From positions 124,001-188,000 of the forward strand of contig NZ_OZ245754.1 of the NCBI RefSeq assembly GCF_965227365.1: a stretch of DNA of 64,000 nt, in the 5' to 3' direction. This DNA is from Hwanghaeella sp965227365. Lineage in GTDB: Bacteria; Pseudomonadota; Alphaproteobacteria; UBA8366; Aestuariispiraceae. This document shows, one piece after another, positions 32,919 to 41,351 of the stretch (the first letter of the stretch is position 1; the number at the start of each line of letters is the position of its first letter). Both the position numbers and the translations under genes were made by a program. Below the pieces are notes generated by a model. That model had not been told where the DNA came from. It searched no databases and saw only the letters and a list, made by a program, of their open reading frames with translations.

Positions 32919-34025
32919 ATGAAGATCCAGTACTGCTCGAAGTGCTGCTACACATCGGTCAAACCGGGGTTTTCCCTGAATGACGATGGCATCTGTTCGG
33001 GCTGCGCCGCGCAGGAATCCAAACGGGCGATCGACTGGGACGCGCGTTGGCAGGAATTGTCCGCCATTTGCGAGAAGATCGGCCGCGACGGGCAGGAATA
33101 CGATTGCGCGATCCCCGTCAGCGGGGGGAAGGACTCCCATTATCAGGTCTATCTCATCAAGGAGAAGCTGGGGCTTCGTCCGCTTTGTATCAATGTCGCC
33201 CCCTTGGTCGAAACCGATGCCGGCCTCGCCAATCTGAGAAATCTCAGGGAACGGTTCGACGTCGACCTGGTCACGCTGCGGCCGGCGCCGGAAACGGCGA
33301 GGCGACTGGCGGTGTGGGGCTTCGAAACCATGTGTTGGCCTAGCTGGTCGCAGGACAAGGCGATCTATACTTGGCCGATCAAGTTCGCCGCCCGGATGGG
33401 CATTAAGCTCGTCATCATGGGGGAGAACCACGACTTCGAAAAAGGCGGGGCCGACCTCGGGCATGGCGGCGACGCTGTCGCACAGATGATGCATTCGCTC
33501 GGCGGCGACGAGATCGCGGCGAAGATCAAGGAACTCGGTCTGCCCGAGGAGCACCTGCAGTCCTACGTCTCCGAGGATTTGGCGGCGCTGCGCGCCTCCG
33601 GCATGAATATCCTGTGGCTTGGCCATTACGTCGATTGGGATTCGGCTGTCGTGGCCGACAAGGCGAAATCCCTGGGGTTCAAGGGGCTGGACGAGATCAT
33701 GCCGGGCCGGACCGAGGATTACCTCGGGATCGACGATGGGGCCACGCCGGTAAGTCTGTGGGCGAAGTTCATCAAGTTCGGCATCGGCCCGGTGACGGAT
33801 ACGTGCTTCAACCATATCAGCTACGGCCGGATGTCGAGAGAGGAAGCGGTCCGACTGATCCTGGAAAAGGACGGCATTCTCGACCCGGAGGTCAAAGCGA
33901 AATGGCAGGAACGGTTAGGGGTGTCCGACGCTCTTTTCGAGAAGGTCGGCGAAAAATTCGTCAATCGCGACGTGGTCGAGTTGAAAGACGGCCAATGGCG
34001 CGTGCGTCCGGATTTCCTTCGCTGA
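32919..34025 (+). CDS. N-acetyl sugar amidotransferase (PseA/WbpG-like)
   Basis: A 368-residue PP-loop enzyme. Four cysteines near the N-terminus (Cys6, Cys9 or 10, Cys26, Cys29) form the zinc-ribbon typical of the family. The PP-loop is SGGKDS at 68-73, followed by GLRPLCINV. ENHDFEKGG, MNILWLGHYVDWDS and the C-terminal TDTCFNHISYGRMSREEA are family-conserved. Relatives add an amidino or amide group to 2-acetamido sugars in surface polysaccharides or flagellin glycans, usually with HisH/HisF-like partners supplying ammonia. None is present here. A methyltransferase follows 18 bp downstream, so the pair probably decorates a glycan made elsewhere in the genome. Confidence 0.85.
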   Translation: MKIQYCSKCCYTSVKPGFSLNDDGICSGCAAQESKRAIDWDARWQELSAICEKIGRDGQEYDCAIPVSGGKDSHYQVYLIKEKLGLRPLCINVAPLVETDAGLANLRNLRERFDVDLVTLRPAPETARRLAVWGFETMCWPSWSQDKAIYTWPIKFAARMGIKLVIMGENHDFEKGGADLGHGGDAVAQMMHSLGGDEIAAKIKELGLPEEHLQSYVSEDLAALRASGMNILWLGHYVDWDSAVVADKAKSLGFKGLDEIMPGRTEDYLGIDDGATPVSLWAKFIKFGIGPVTDTCFNHISYGRMSREEAVRLILEKDGILDPEVKAKWQERLGVSDALFEKVGEKFVNRDVVELKDGQWRVRPDFLR

Positions 34026-34043
34026 GGACGGGCGGCTGACACC

Positions 34044-34925
34044 ATGGAGCGGTTGGCGCGTGAGTTCTTCGACGGCGACTATTTCGAGGTTTTTGCCGAG
34101 AAGGCCTACCCGACCGACGGTGCGGCTACAGATACCTATCCCTTCTTTCCGATCCGGCGTGACAGGGTTCACGAACTCTGCAGCGGCCTGACGCCGAAGC
34201 ACGTGGTCGACATCGGTTGCGGCGGCGGCCATTTGGTGGAACCGTTCCTGCAAGCAGGATCTGCGGCGACCTGCGTGGATTTCTCGCCGCGAATGCTGAC
34301 ATGGTGCGGCCGGCGCCTTAAGGGCCATGCCGGTTCCAAAGGCAACCTGCGTTTTGTCGAGGCTTGCGCATCCGATCTCTCCGGGCTCGACGATGATTGT
34401 GCCGATCTGGTCCTTTGCGTCGGGCCGCTGGAATATTGCAGCGATGACGAGGCGAAGAGCATCCTGGCCGAATGCGCGAGGATTACCCGTCCCGGCGGAA
34501 CCCTGATTTCCGCGCATCTGAACATGCTGTTCGATCTGTTCACGCTCGACAAGTTTACGGTCGAATTCTATCGCCGTGCCTTGGCGCCGAATTTCGAACT
34601 GAGCGATGAAAAGCTCGCCTGGGTCACCGACAGAATGCGGTCGCGCCTTTCGATACCGACGGGTGAGGAAAAGACGGAGAGCATCCGCGAGACCGTGAAG
34701 ACCAGGACGGACAATCCGTTGACGGTGAATGACGGTTTCAAACCGTTCGGGTTTACCGTGGATACGCTGAAATTCACCCGCTTCTTTGCCGCGCCGCCGT
34801 TTTGCGGAAACGAAGACACCGCGATTGCGCAGCATACGATCGGTATCGAAAAGGAGCTCAGCGAAACCTGGGTCGGTTACGTGGCCGCGTCGTCATACCT
34901 GGTGAAAGCGACCAAGGTGGGTTGA
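34044..34925 (+). CDS. Class I SAM-dependent methyltransferase
   Basis: A 293-residue methyltransferase. The SAM-binding motif VVDIGCGGGHLVEPF lies at about 54-68, with motif II-like ATCVDFSPRMLTW and the acidic DLVLCVGPLEYCSDDE and RPGGTLISAHLN blocks following. The N-terminal FFDGDYFEVFAEKAYP resembles small-molecule or glycan methyltransferases. It follows the sugar amidotransferase by 18 bp on the same strand, so it likely works on the same glycan; methylated acetamidino groups are known in such sugars. The substrate is inferred from context only. Confidence 0.82.
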   Translation: MERLAREFFDGDYFEVFAEKAYPTDGAATDTYPFFPIRRDRVHELCSGLTPKHVVDIGCGGGHLVEPFLQAGSAATCVDFSPRMLTWCGRRLKGHAGSKGNLRFVEACASDLSGLDDDCADLVLCVGPLEYCSDDEAKSILAECARITRPGGTLISAHLNMLFDLFTLDKFTVEFYRRALAPNFELSDEKLAWVTDRMRSRLSIPTGEEKTESIRETVKTRTDNPLTVNDGFKPFGFTVDTLKFTRFFAAPPFCGNEDTAIAQHTIGIEKELSETWVGYVAASSYLVKATKVG

Positions 34926-34939
34926 CAGGCAGGGGCAAT

Positions 34940-35482
34940 TCACAGCGCGAACAGCATGAACAGAAGCACACGGTTCACCTCGCCATCGCGCCGGACCGGA
35001 TATAGGAAGCGCATGTAGTGGACCCAGTCCAGGTCGTCGGAAATCGTCACCTGGCCGATGCTCGCCCGAGGTTCACGGCCATCGATAGCGGCGGTGTATT
35101 CCTCAATAATCTGCTGCTTGGCCTCCCCGACAAGCACATCGCCGAGCCGAATTCCCCGCAGCGGGCGTTGCGCGATTTCATTGATCGATTCGCCGACATA
35201 TCCGTATTGGAAATCCCGCTCTCCATTCTCGCCGGAAACACAGTCCAACAGCGCGATGGACGGCATCATCGCACCGAAGTCGACGATATCGAATTTTTCC
35301 CAGCATACGACGCCGCCCTCCGAGATCGCGGCAAGTTTCCGGTGTTCGGCCTTCATGTCGGCCACATCGAGCGCTTCCGAGAAATCGATCGGTTGCGGTG
35401 GCCATCGGCTTATCGCGTCACCGACCAGCGGCCGTCCCTTGGCGAATGACGAAAGGGATTGATAATTGAGCCGCTTTACCAT
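34940..35482 (-). CDS. PAS_5-type domain protein
   Basis: A 180-residue single-domain protein of the PAS_5 group common in alphaproteobacteria. Recognisable elements are GGVVCWEKFDIVDFGAMMP, an ALLDCVS strand, the core FQYGYVGESINEIAQRPLRGIRLGDVL, and the terminal DWVHYMRFLYPVRRDGEVNRVL. No output domain is attached, so it either binds a ligand and acts on a partner or has an unknown role. It is convergent with the methyltransferase and has a 152-bp gap to the next gene. Confidence 0.78.
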   Translation of the reverse strand: MVKRLNYQSLSSFAKGRPLVGDAISRWPPQPIDFSEALDVADMKAEHRKLAAISEGGVVCWEKFDIVDFGAMMPSIALLDCVSGENGERDFQYGYVGESINEIAQRPLRGIRLGDVLVGEAKQQIIEEYTAAIDGREPRASIGQVTISDDLDWVHYMRFLYPVRRDGEVNRVLLFMLFAL

Positions 35483-35634
35483 CGGCCTGCCACTGCCTCC
35501 GTCGAATTCATGCTTTGATCTCGATGCCCCCGCATTCCGACACTCTACAGGGTGAGGTCGAAATTCTGCAATGCAGGGTAGTCGATGATAAAGCCGGAAA
35601 TTGATTCCCCAAGCGCATTCAAAAGGGTCTTGGT

Positions 35635-36096
35635 TCAGGATGCAGAAGCGTTACGAAGCGCGGCCTGAACCGTGGTTTCCAGCTTGTTCAGGAATGCGGA
35701 TCTGTCCTTCTTCGCAAAGGGACGCGGCCCGCCTGTGACCGTGCCGGCTTCCCGCAGGTCCCGCATCAACTCGCGCGTTGCCAGGGCCATACCGATGCCG
35801 GACTTCGTGAAGGGCTCGCCGTTGGGTTTCAGGGCGAAGGCGTCCTTCTCCAGGCAGCGCGCGGCGAGCGGAATATCATTGGTGATGCAGATATCCGCCG
35901 CCTTGATTTGATCGGCGATCCAATCGTCCGCGGCATCGGCCCCTTGCGAGACGACGATGACCTCGATCAGCGGATTGGGGCTCGGCCGAATGCCGCCGTC
36001 GCTGACCATATAGATCTTCAATCCGTGGCGGCCTGCGACCCTTTCGGTTTCTTCCTTCACCGGGCAGGCATCGGCATCAACATAGATCTCAACCAT
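35635..36096 (-). CDS. YaiI/YqxD family protein (UPF0178)
   Basis: A 153-residue protein of the DUF188 family, related to PIN-like nucleases. The pattern EIYVDADACPVKEE at the N-terminus, VSQGADAADDWIA, CITNDIPLAARCLEK, and FTKSGIGMALATRELM is diagnostic. The acidic residues (Asp8, Asp10, Asp57-Asp58, Asp74) would form the metal site of a nuclease, but activity has not been established for the family. It is three bases downstream of a VOC gene on the same strand. Confidence 0.88.
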   Translation of the reverse strand: MVEIYVDADACPVKEETERVAGRHGLKIYMVSDGGIRPSPNPLIEVIVVSQGADAADDWIADQIKAADICITNDIPLAARCLEKDAFALKPNGEPFTKSGIGMALATRELMRDLREAGTVTGGPRPFAKKDRSAFLNKLETTVQAALRNASAS

Positions 36097-36099
36097 CCG

Positions 36100-36474
36100 T
36101 CACCCCGCCCAATCCGGTTTCTCGAAGCGCTGTATTTCCATCAGGTAACCGTCCGGGTCTCGGAAATAGAAGTGATAGATGCCATAATCCGCATTCAGTC
36201 TTGGCGGCCCGTCGCAGGGGACATCAGCGGCGGACAGGCGCGTGTACCATGCATCCACATCCTGGGTAACCAGGCAGAGGACGACGCCGCTTCCGCCGGG
36301 TTGCTTGTCGGGCCGTGCGGCGCACAGGCCGATATAGGAGGACTTTCCAGTCCGATAGATATGGCATCCGGCCGGCTGCACGAGGACCAGCGGCAGGTTC
36401 AATCGGTTGCCGTAGAATGCAGCCGAGTGCTCGATATCGGAGACATAAAGGAAAGTAATCTGATCGTCGAACAT
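36100..36474 (-). CDS. VOC (glyoxalase/bleomycin-resistance fold) family protein
   Basis: A 124-residue single VOC domain: FLYVSDIEHSAAFYGNRLNL, then GLCAARPDKQPGG, VVLCLVTQDVDAWYTRLSA, and YHFYFRDPDGYLMEIQRF with the C-terminal metal-site glutamate. Only part of the metal set is obvious, so enzymatic activity is uncertain. I use the ATG at 36474, where the domain starts. A longer frame to 36537 adds 21 non-conserved residues. It is upstream of, and probably co-transcribed with, the YaiI-family gene. Confidence 0.8.
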   Translation of the reverse strand: MFDDQITFLYVSDIEHSAAFYGNRLNLPLVLVQPAGCHIYRTGKSSYIGLCAARPDKQPGGSGVVLCLVTQDVDAWYTRLSAADVPCDGPPRLNADYGIYHFYFRDPDGYLMEIQRFEKPDWAG

Positions 36475-36611
36475 GGCGGGCCTGTCACTTGGCGGATTGG
36501 GCGAACGCTGCGAAGCATCTACAATAGTTCCCGTCATCCGCGGTTATGCCAAGGCGGTACCGCGCGGGATGGGGCAATTGCAAGCGTCGTGAATGGATAG
36601 GGACGGAGACC

Positions 36612-36926
36612 ATGGCGGAACGGCAGGACATGAAGGAGGCGGTGCCGGCCTTGACCCAAGGGCAGATGGACGAAGAGGTGAACGGTGTGATCGCCAAGGC
36701 CATCCAGTCCGTCGACTGGACCTTCTTCAACGAGAACTACAACCGTCAGGCGGAGGAAGTCGTCCGTGCCCTGAACAAGTCCGGTTATGCGATCGTACCC
36801 CGGCAACCTTCCAAAGACATGGTGGACGCGGGGCGGGAAGCGATCGAGATCGGCCAGCACCTGCCCTCCGCCGTGGCCGGGGTTGTGTTCAACGCCATGG
36901 TGGATGCGGGGTCCGTCCTGCCCTGA
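36612..36926 (+). CDS. Hypothetical protein, 104 residues
   Basis: A small soluble protein, mostly helical and acidic at the front (AERQDMKEAVPALTQGQMDEEV), with VDWTFFNENYNRQAEEVVRAL and a conserved-looking SGYAIVPRQPSKDMVDAG, then HLPSAVAGVVFNAMVDAG. GGGACGGAGACC precedes the ATG, so translation is credible. I do not recognise the family. The VPxxPSxxMVDAG pattern resembles short alphaproteobacterial proteins of unknown function. It stands alone between divergent and convergent neighbours. Confidence 0.65.
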   Translation: MAERQDMKEAVPALTQGQMDEEVNGVIAKAIQSVDWTFFNENYNRQAEEVVRALNKSGYAIVPRQPSKDMVDAGREAIEIGQHLPSAVAGVVFNAMVDAGSVLP

Positions 36927-36991
36927 GTGGAGAGGAATACGATCCGGTTCCACAATCCTTGATGATTACTGTGGACCGTCCGAAGTGTGAC

Positions 36992-38002
36992 CTATGCCGT
37001 CCGAGCCATCGCTGTGTCAGTCGCGGGTACAAGCTTCAACGCCGCCTCGACGACCTCCGGCCCGGCGCCGTCCGCATAGGCGTTCTCGCTCAAATACCGC
37101 CGCCAGGCGCGGGCACCGGGAAGCCCGTTGAACAGGCCGAGAACATGCCGGGTCATCCGATTGAGCGGCGTGCCACTGGTGACCTGTGTTTCGATATAGG
37201 GCAGGTAGGCCTGCACCAGATCGTGCCGTGACAGATCACCGCCGGCCCGCGCTTCGCCGAAGATCATGCGGTCCGCGCCGAGCAGGACCGCCGGCGTATT
37301 ATAGGCTGCCCGCCCGATCATGACGCCGTCCACATGGGTCAGGTGTTCGACTGCTTCTTCCAGCGACTGTACCCCGCCGTTGAGCACGATCTCCAGATTG
37401 GGGAAGTCCTGCTTCAGGCGGTAGACGTAATCGTATTTCAGCGGCGGAATTTCGCGGTTCTCCTTCGGACTCAGACCGCTCAGGATGGCTTTTCGCGCAT
37501 GCACGGTGAAATAACGACAGCCGGTTTCCGAGATACGCTGGACGAAACCGACAAGGCCTTCATAGGACTCCGCGTCGTCGATGCCGATCCGCGATTTCAC
37601 CGTCACGGGAATGTCGACCGCGTCCTGCATTGCCGCGATGCATCTGGCGACCAAATCGGGTTCCGCCATCAGGCAGGCACCGAACCGCCCCGATTGCACC
37701 CGGTCGGACGGGCAGCCCACATTCAGGTTCACTTCGTCATAACCGTAATCGGCGACGATCTTCGCGCTTTCGGCCAGATCCTGGGGGTCCGATCCGCCCA
37801 GCTGACAGGCGACCGGATGTTCCGACGCATCGAAACCGAGCAGCCGGTCGCGATCACCGTGCAGCACGGCGCCGGTCGTCACCATCTCCGAATAAAGCAT
37901 GACGTTCCGCGTCGCCAAACGATGTAAGACCCGGCAATGCCGGTCCGTCCAATCCATCATCGGCGCGACGGAAAGCCTGTGCGATGCGATAAACGCCGTC
38001 AC
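36992..38002 (-). CDS. dusA: tRNA-dihydrouridine(20/20a) synthase DusA
   Basis: A 336-residue FMN enzyme that reduces uridine 20/20a in tRNA. The N-terminus HRLSVAPMMDWTDRHCR and YSEMVTTGAV are typical of DusA. The catalytic cysteine is in NVGCPSDRVQSGRFGACLM. VKSRIGIDD, YFTVHARKAILSGLSPKENREIPPL and VLNGGVQSLEE complete the barrel, and HVDGVMIGRAAY binds FMN phosphate. The start is a GTG at 38002 with GGAG eight bases upstream; the longer frame to 38176 overlaps dadA and is not conserved. Confidence 0.94.
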   Translation of the reverse strand: MTAFIASHRLSVAPMMDWTDRHCRVLHRLATRNVMLYSEMVTTGAVLHGDRDRLLGFDASEHPVACQLGGSDPQDLAESAKIVADYGYDEVNLNVGCPSDRVQSGRFGACLMAEPDLVARCIAAMQDAVDIPVTVKSRIGIDDAESYEGLVGFVQRISETGCRYFTVHARKAILSGLSPKENREIPPLKYDYVYRLKQDFPNLEIVLNGGVQSLEEAVEHLTHVDGVMIGRAAYNTPAVLLGADRMIFGEARAGGDLSRHDLVQAYLPYIETQVTSGTPLNRMTRHVLGLFNGLPGARAWRRYLSENAYADGAGPEVVEAALKLVPATDTAMARTA

Positions 38003-38084
38003 GGTTCTATTCTCCAAGCACTGCCGGCCCCTGGCGGACGGGGTTATAGGACTTACCGGCGGCCTGTGTAAACCTGCCATCCGG

Positions 38085-39341
38085 CTAGCTGCGATAGCGC
38101 GTGAGTTCGAGCCCGTCCATGTCGATCTCAGGCGTCTTGCCCATGACCACGTCGGCGACAGTACGTGAAGAACCACAAGCCATGGTCCAGCCCAACGTGC
38201 CGTGGCCCGTGTTCAGGAACAGGTTGGAATACTTCGTCCGCCCGATCACCGGTGTGCCGTCCGGCGTCATTGGACGCAGGCCGGTCCAGCCCTGAGCCTT
38301 TGAGACATCGCCGCCCTTCGGGAACAGATCGTTCACGACATAGCGGACGGTATCGGTCTTGTGCTCGCCCAGTTTGGCGGAATAACCGGCAATCTCCGCC
38401 TGCCCGGCGACGCGGATGCGGTCGCCGAGGCGCGTGATCGCAACCTTATGGGTCTCGTCCATGATGGTCGATTGCGGAGCGGCGTCGGAATCCGTGACGG
38501 GAAGTGTGATGGAATAACCCTTGATCGGATAGATCGGGGCATTCACGCCGATGGACCGCAACAGTATCGGCGCATAGGGACCCATGCAGCAGACGAAGGC
38601 GTCCGCCTCGTGCGGGCCCTCGTCCGTCAGGACCTTTTCCACGCGGTCCGAGCCGGTGGTGACCCCTTGAATGTTGACGTTGTAGTGGAACTCGACACCC
38701 ATCGCTTCGGCCTTCTTGGCCAGGCCCTGCGTGAACATGCGGCAGTCGCCGGTGCGGTCCGCTGTCAGCCGCAATCCGCCGACGAACTTTTCTTTCACAT
38801 GCTGGAGGCCCGGTTCGGCCGCGATGCAGCCTTCCTTATCCAGCACTTCGAAAGGCGAGTCGAATTGGGCCAGCACGTCCTGGTCGGCCTTTGACCCGTC
38901 GAGCTGTTTCTGGGTGCGGAACAGCTGCAATGTACCCTGTTCGCGCAAATCGAAGTCGAGCGGCACCTCGGCCAGCAGGTCCTTCAGGGACTGTTTGCTG
39001 TAATTGGAGATCCGCACCATCCGGGACTTGTTGATCCGGTAGGCTTCCTCATTGCAGTTGGCCAGCATCTTCAGGCCCCAGGCCCACATCCGGGGGCTGA
39101 TCAGCGGATAGATGAAAAGGGGGCGATGGCGCATGAACAGCCACTTGACCGCCTTCATCGGGATGCCCGGCGCGGCCCAGGGCGACGTCATACCGTAGGA
39201 AAGTTCGCCGGCATTCGCGTAACTGGTCTCCAGTCCTGGTTCCCGCTGTCGGTCCAGCACCATGACCTGCGCGCCCGCGCGGGCCAGATAGTACGCCGTC
39301 GTCACGCCGATCACGCCGGCACCCAAAACGATGACCTTCAT
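38085..39341 (-). CDS. dadA: D-amino acid dehydrogenase
   Basis: A 418-residue FAD protein of the DadA type, slightly shorter than the E. coli enzyme. The FAD motif VLGAGVIGVTTAYYLARAG is at the N-terminus, followed by ETSYANAGELSYGMTSPWAAPG, and the C-terminus holds GLRPMTPDGTPVIGRT and LNTGHGTLGWTMACGSS. It oxidises D-alanine and other D-amino acids to 2-oxo acids, passing electrons to the respiratory chain at the inner membrane. A thiamine-diphosphate enzyme lies 92 bp upstream on the same strand, so its 2-oxo-acid product might be shared. No alanine racemase is nearby. Confidence 0.92.
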   Translation of the reverse strand: MKVIVLGAGVIGVTTAYYLARAGAQVMVLDRQREPGLETSYANAGELSYGMTSPWAAPGIPMKAVKWLFMRHRPLFIYPLISPRMWAWGLKMLANCNEEAYRINKSRMVRISNYSKQSLKDLLAEVPLDFDLREQGTLQLFRTQKQLDGSKADQDVLAQFDSPFEVLDKEGCIAAEPGLQHVKEKFVGGLRLTADRTGDCRMFTQGLAKKAEAMGVEFHYNVNIQGVTTGSDRVEKVLTDEGPHEADAFVCCMGPYAPILLRSIGVNAPIYPIKGYSITLPVTDSDAAPQSTIMDETHKVAITRLGDRIRVAGQAEIAGYSAKLGEHKTDTVRYVVNDLFPKGGDVSKAQGWTGLRPMTPDGTPVIGRTKYSNLFLNTGHGTLGWTMACGSSRTVADVVMGKTPEIDMDGLELTRYRS

Positions 39342-39433
39342 TCAGCGAGACTCCTTTTGCCGCACTGCAATAACCCATCCATTCCAGTACCGCATCGCCC
39401 GACGCGCGGCAATCGGGGGTGGGCCGGCCGGGA

Positions 39434-41176
39434 TCAGGAAAAGTAGGGCAGGCCCTTCTCCTTTGCCGCCTCGACCCAGTTTGGCACGAAGGGGACGATC
39501 TTGTCCTGGCTGGGCACCATGACTTCGATGAAATTGGCGCCCGGGTTTTCGATCGCGGCGCGAAGGACCGCGTCGATTTCGCTTTCGTTTGTGATCCTGG
39601 CGGTTTGGAAGCCGAAGCCTTCTGCCACTTTTACATAGTCGACCGGGCCGAAATCGGTCGACCAGGGCTCGTCCACCTCGTCCAGCAGGATGGCTTCGCC
39701 GCGGATCCAGCCGAAATTGTCGTTCCGGGTCAGGATGATCGTGACGTTCTTGCCCGACCGCCGGATCGTCTCGAAATCACCGAGGACGAAGCCCAGGGAC
39801 CCGTCGCCGGTAAAGGATATCACGGGCCCGTCGGATGCGAAGGCAGCGCCGAGCCCGGCCGGAACCGAATAGCCGAGCGCGCCCATCGAGTAATTGGTAA
39901 TGTAGCGCCGGCCGGCCTCGCGCACCGAAAGCAGGGCGGATGGATAGATCGCGCTGACGCCGGGCTCGGCGGTGACGATTGCGTTTGCCGGCAGGATCGC
40001 ATCCAGCGCCTGGGTCAGTTTCACAGGCGAGACCGTTCCCTCCGGCATCCGAATGTTTGAATTGAAAACCGCGTCCAATGCCGTTCGTTTCATCGGGGTC
40101 AGGTCGATCTTGTCCCGTGCAAGGCCGGGGTGATCGCGATGGATCATCTCTATCATGTGGTCCAGAGTCGCGCGGGCATCGCCGACCAATCCGACCTTTA
40201 CCGGAAAGTTGTTGCCGATATGGGCTTCGGCGATATCGAGATGGATGAAGGTCTTGCCGGCGGGATCCCCATACAGCTTCCATCCGTCGGTCCCCGCGGA
40301 ATCCGTGTTTGTACCGACCAGGAAAACCGTGTCGGCCTCGTGCACATACTCATTCGCGTAGGCCATGCCGCCGCGCGCGCCGATGACGCGCAGGGACAAC
40401 GGATGCGTTTCCGGCACCGTGCCTTTGCCCGGCGTGGTCGTCCCCACCGGGATTTGCAGAAGCTCGGCGAGGGCGAGGACCGCCTCGCTGGCCTTTGAGA
40501 TCAAGGCACCCTGACCGCAGACGATGACCGGCTGTCTCGCCGCCATCAGAAGATTGATCGCCGTGCGTGTCCTGGCGTGGTCGGCAACGGGCCGGTGCGC
40601 GGGATAGCTGCCGTATTCAGGTTCGGCGTAGAGGTCGCCGATCTCCGCCGTTTCATGGAAGATATTCGCAGGAACGCGGATATGAACCGGCGCGGGTCGG
40701 CCGGCGGTGGCCACGCGGAAGGCGCGGCGCATCAGAAAGGGAATGTCCTTCACGGATGTCAGATAGAAGGACTCCTTGCAGATGCTGTCATAGAGCGCCG
40801 TTTGATCGACGCCGGTCAGGCCGTGGCGTTTATCCCCATTCATGGGGATGTCGGAACTGAAATAGATGACCGGGACGGAACTGAGATAGGCTTCCGTGAT
40901 CCCCGGCGTGCAATGGGTGACGCCGGGGCTCGGCGCTTCCAGCACCGCGGGACGGCCCGTGATCTTCGCATAGGCCTCAGCCGCGTAGGATGCGGTTCGC
41001 TCGTCGCGGGTCAGAACGAACTCGATGCCGGAATGCCGACGCCATTCCTTGTACCAGCCGATCGTGGTTTCCCCGGGAAGGCCAAAGACATGGCGCACGC
41101 CATGCAGTTCCAGCATTTTCAGGATGACTTGAGCGCCGTTCATCTGCTCGATCACAAAGAGGTCTCCAGTTGTCAT
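39434..41176 (-). CDS. Thiamine diphosphate-dependent enzyme (acetolactate synthase-like)
   Basis: A 580-residue enzyme with the three-domain layout of the acetolactate synthase/2-oxoacid decarboxylase family. The pyrimidine domain has HVFGLPGETT with the activating Glu, and RDERTASYAAEAYAK. The central domain has PVIVCGQGAL and PETHPLSLRVIG. The cofactor domain has GALGYSVPAGLGAAFA and the GDG motif FTGDGSLGFVLGDFETI, ending with NDNFGW. True acetolactate synthases would have a regulatory subunit gene, absent here. A decarboxylase or carboligase acting on an unusual 2-oxo acid is likely. M12 (41143) is an alternative start. A G-rich hexamer repeat lies about 70 bp upstream. Confidence 0.85.
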   Translation of the reverse strand: MTTGDLFVIEQMNGAQVILKMLELHGVRHVFGLPGETTIGWYKEWRRHSGIEFVLTRDERTASYAAEAYAKITGRPAVLEAPSPGVTHCTPGITEAYLSSVPVIYFSSDIPMNGDKRHGLTGVDQTALYDSICKESFYLTSVKDIPFLMRRAFRVATAGRPAPVHIRVPANIFHETAEIGDLYAEPEYGSYPAHRPVADHARTRTAINLLMAARQPVIVCGQGALISKASEAVLALAELLQIPVGTTTPGKGTVPETHPLSLRVIGARGGMAYANEYVHEADTVFLVGTNTDSAGTDGWKLYGDPAGKTFIHLDIAEAHIGNNFPVKVGLVGDARATLDHMIEMIHRDHPGLARDKIDLTPMKRTALDAVFNSNIRMPEGTVSPVKLTQALDAILPANAIVTAEPGVSAIYPSALLSVREAGRRYITNYSMGALGYSVPAGLGAAFASDGPVISFTGDGSLGFVLGDFETIRRSGKNVTIILTRNDNFGWIRGEAILLDEVDEPWSTDFGPVDYVKVAEGFGFQTARITNESEIDAVLRAAIENPGANFIEVMVPSQDKIVPFVPNWVEAAKEKGLPYFS

Positions 41177-41244
41177 TGCGGGGCTCTTTTTCTGAGCCGG
41201 TGGCAGAGAGTTGCACAGTCCGGCTAACCGGTCGAGCAGTCAGG

Positions 41245-41304
41245 GTAGGCGTAGGCGTAGGCGTAGGCGTGGGCGTGGGCGTAGGCGTGGGCGTGGGCGT
41301 GGGG
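41245..41304. repeat. Hexanucleotide tandem repeat (GTAGGC/GTGGGC)n
   Basis: Ten 6-bp units in a row: four GTAGGC, two GTGGGC, one GTAGGC, two GTGGGC and one GTGGGG. With the following bases the + strand has G-tracts at 41289-41291, 41295-41297, 41301-41305, 41308-41310 and 41313-41317, separated by loops of only two or three bases, which fits a G-quadruplex motif. It sits between the stop of exoD and the start of the thiamine-diphosphate enzyme. It is readable in several frames but no gene is supported. Confidence 0.9.
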
Positions 41305-41351
41305 GCCGGGACGGGGGCACCGCGTGGCGGCATTGAATATCCCGTGACGGG

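Noticed and set aside
40977..41333. Frame encoding a Pro-Thr repeat across the hexamer repeat
   Set aside because: The repeat is simply open in several frames. There is no ribosome site, and the remaining codons are antisense-like sequence overlapping the thiamine-diphosphate gene.
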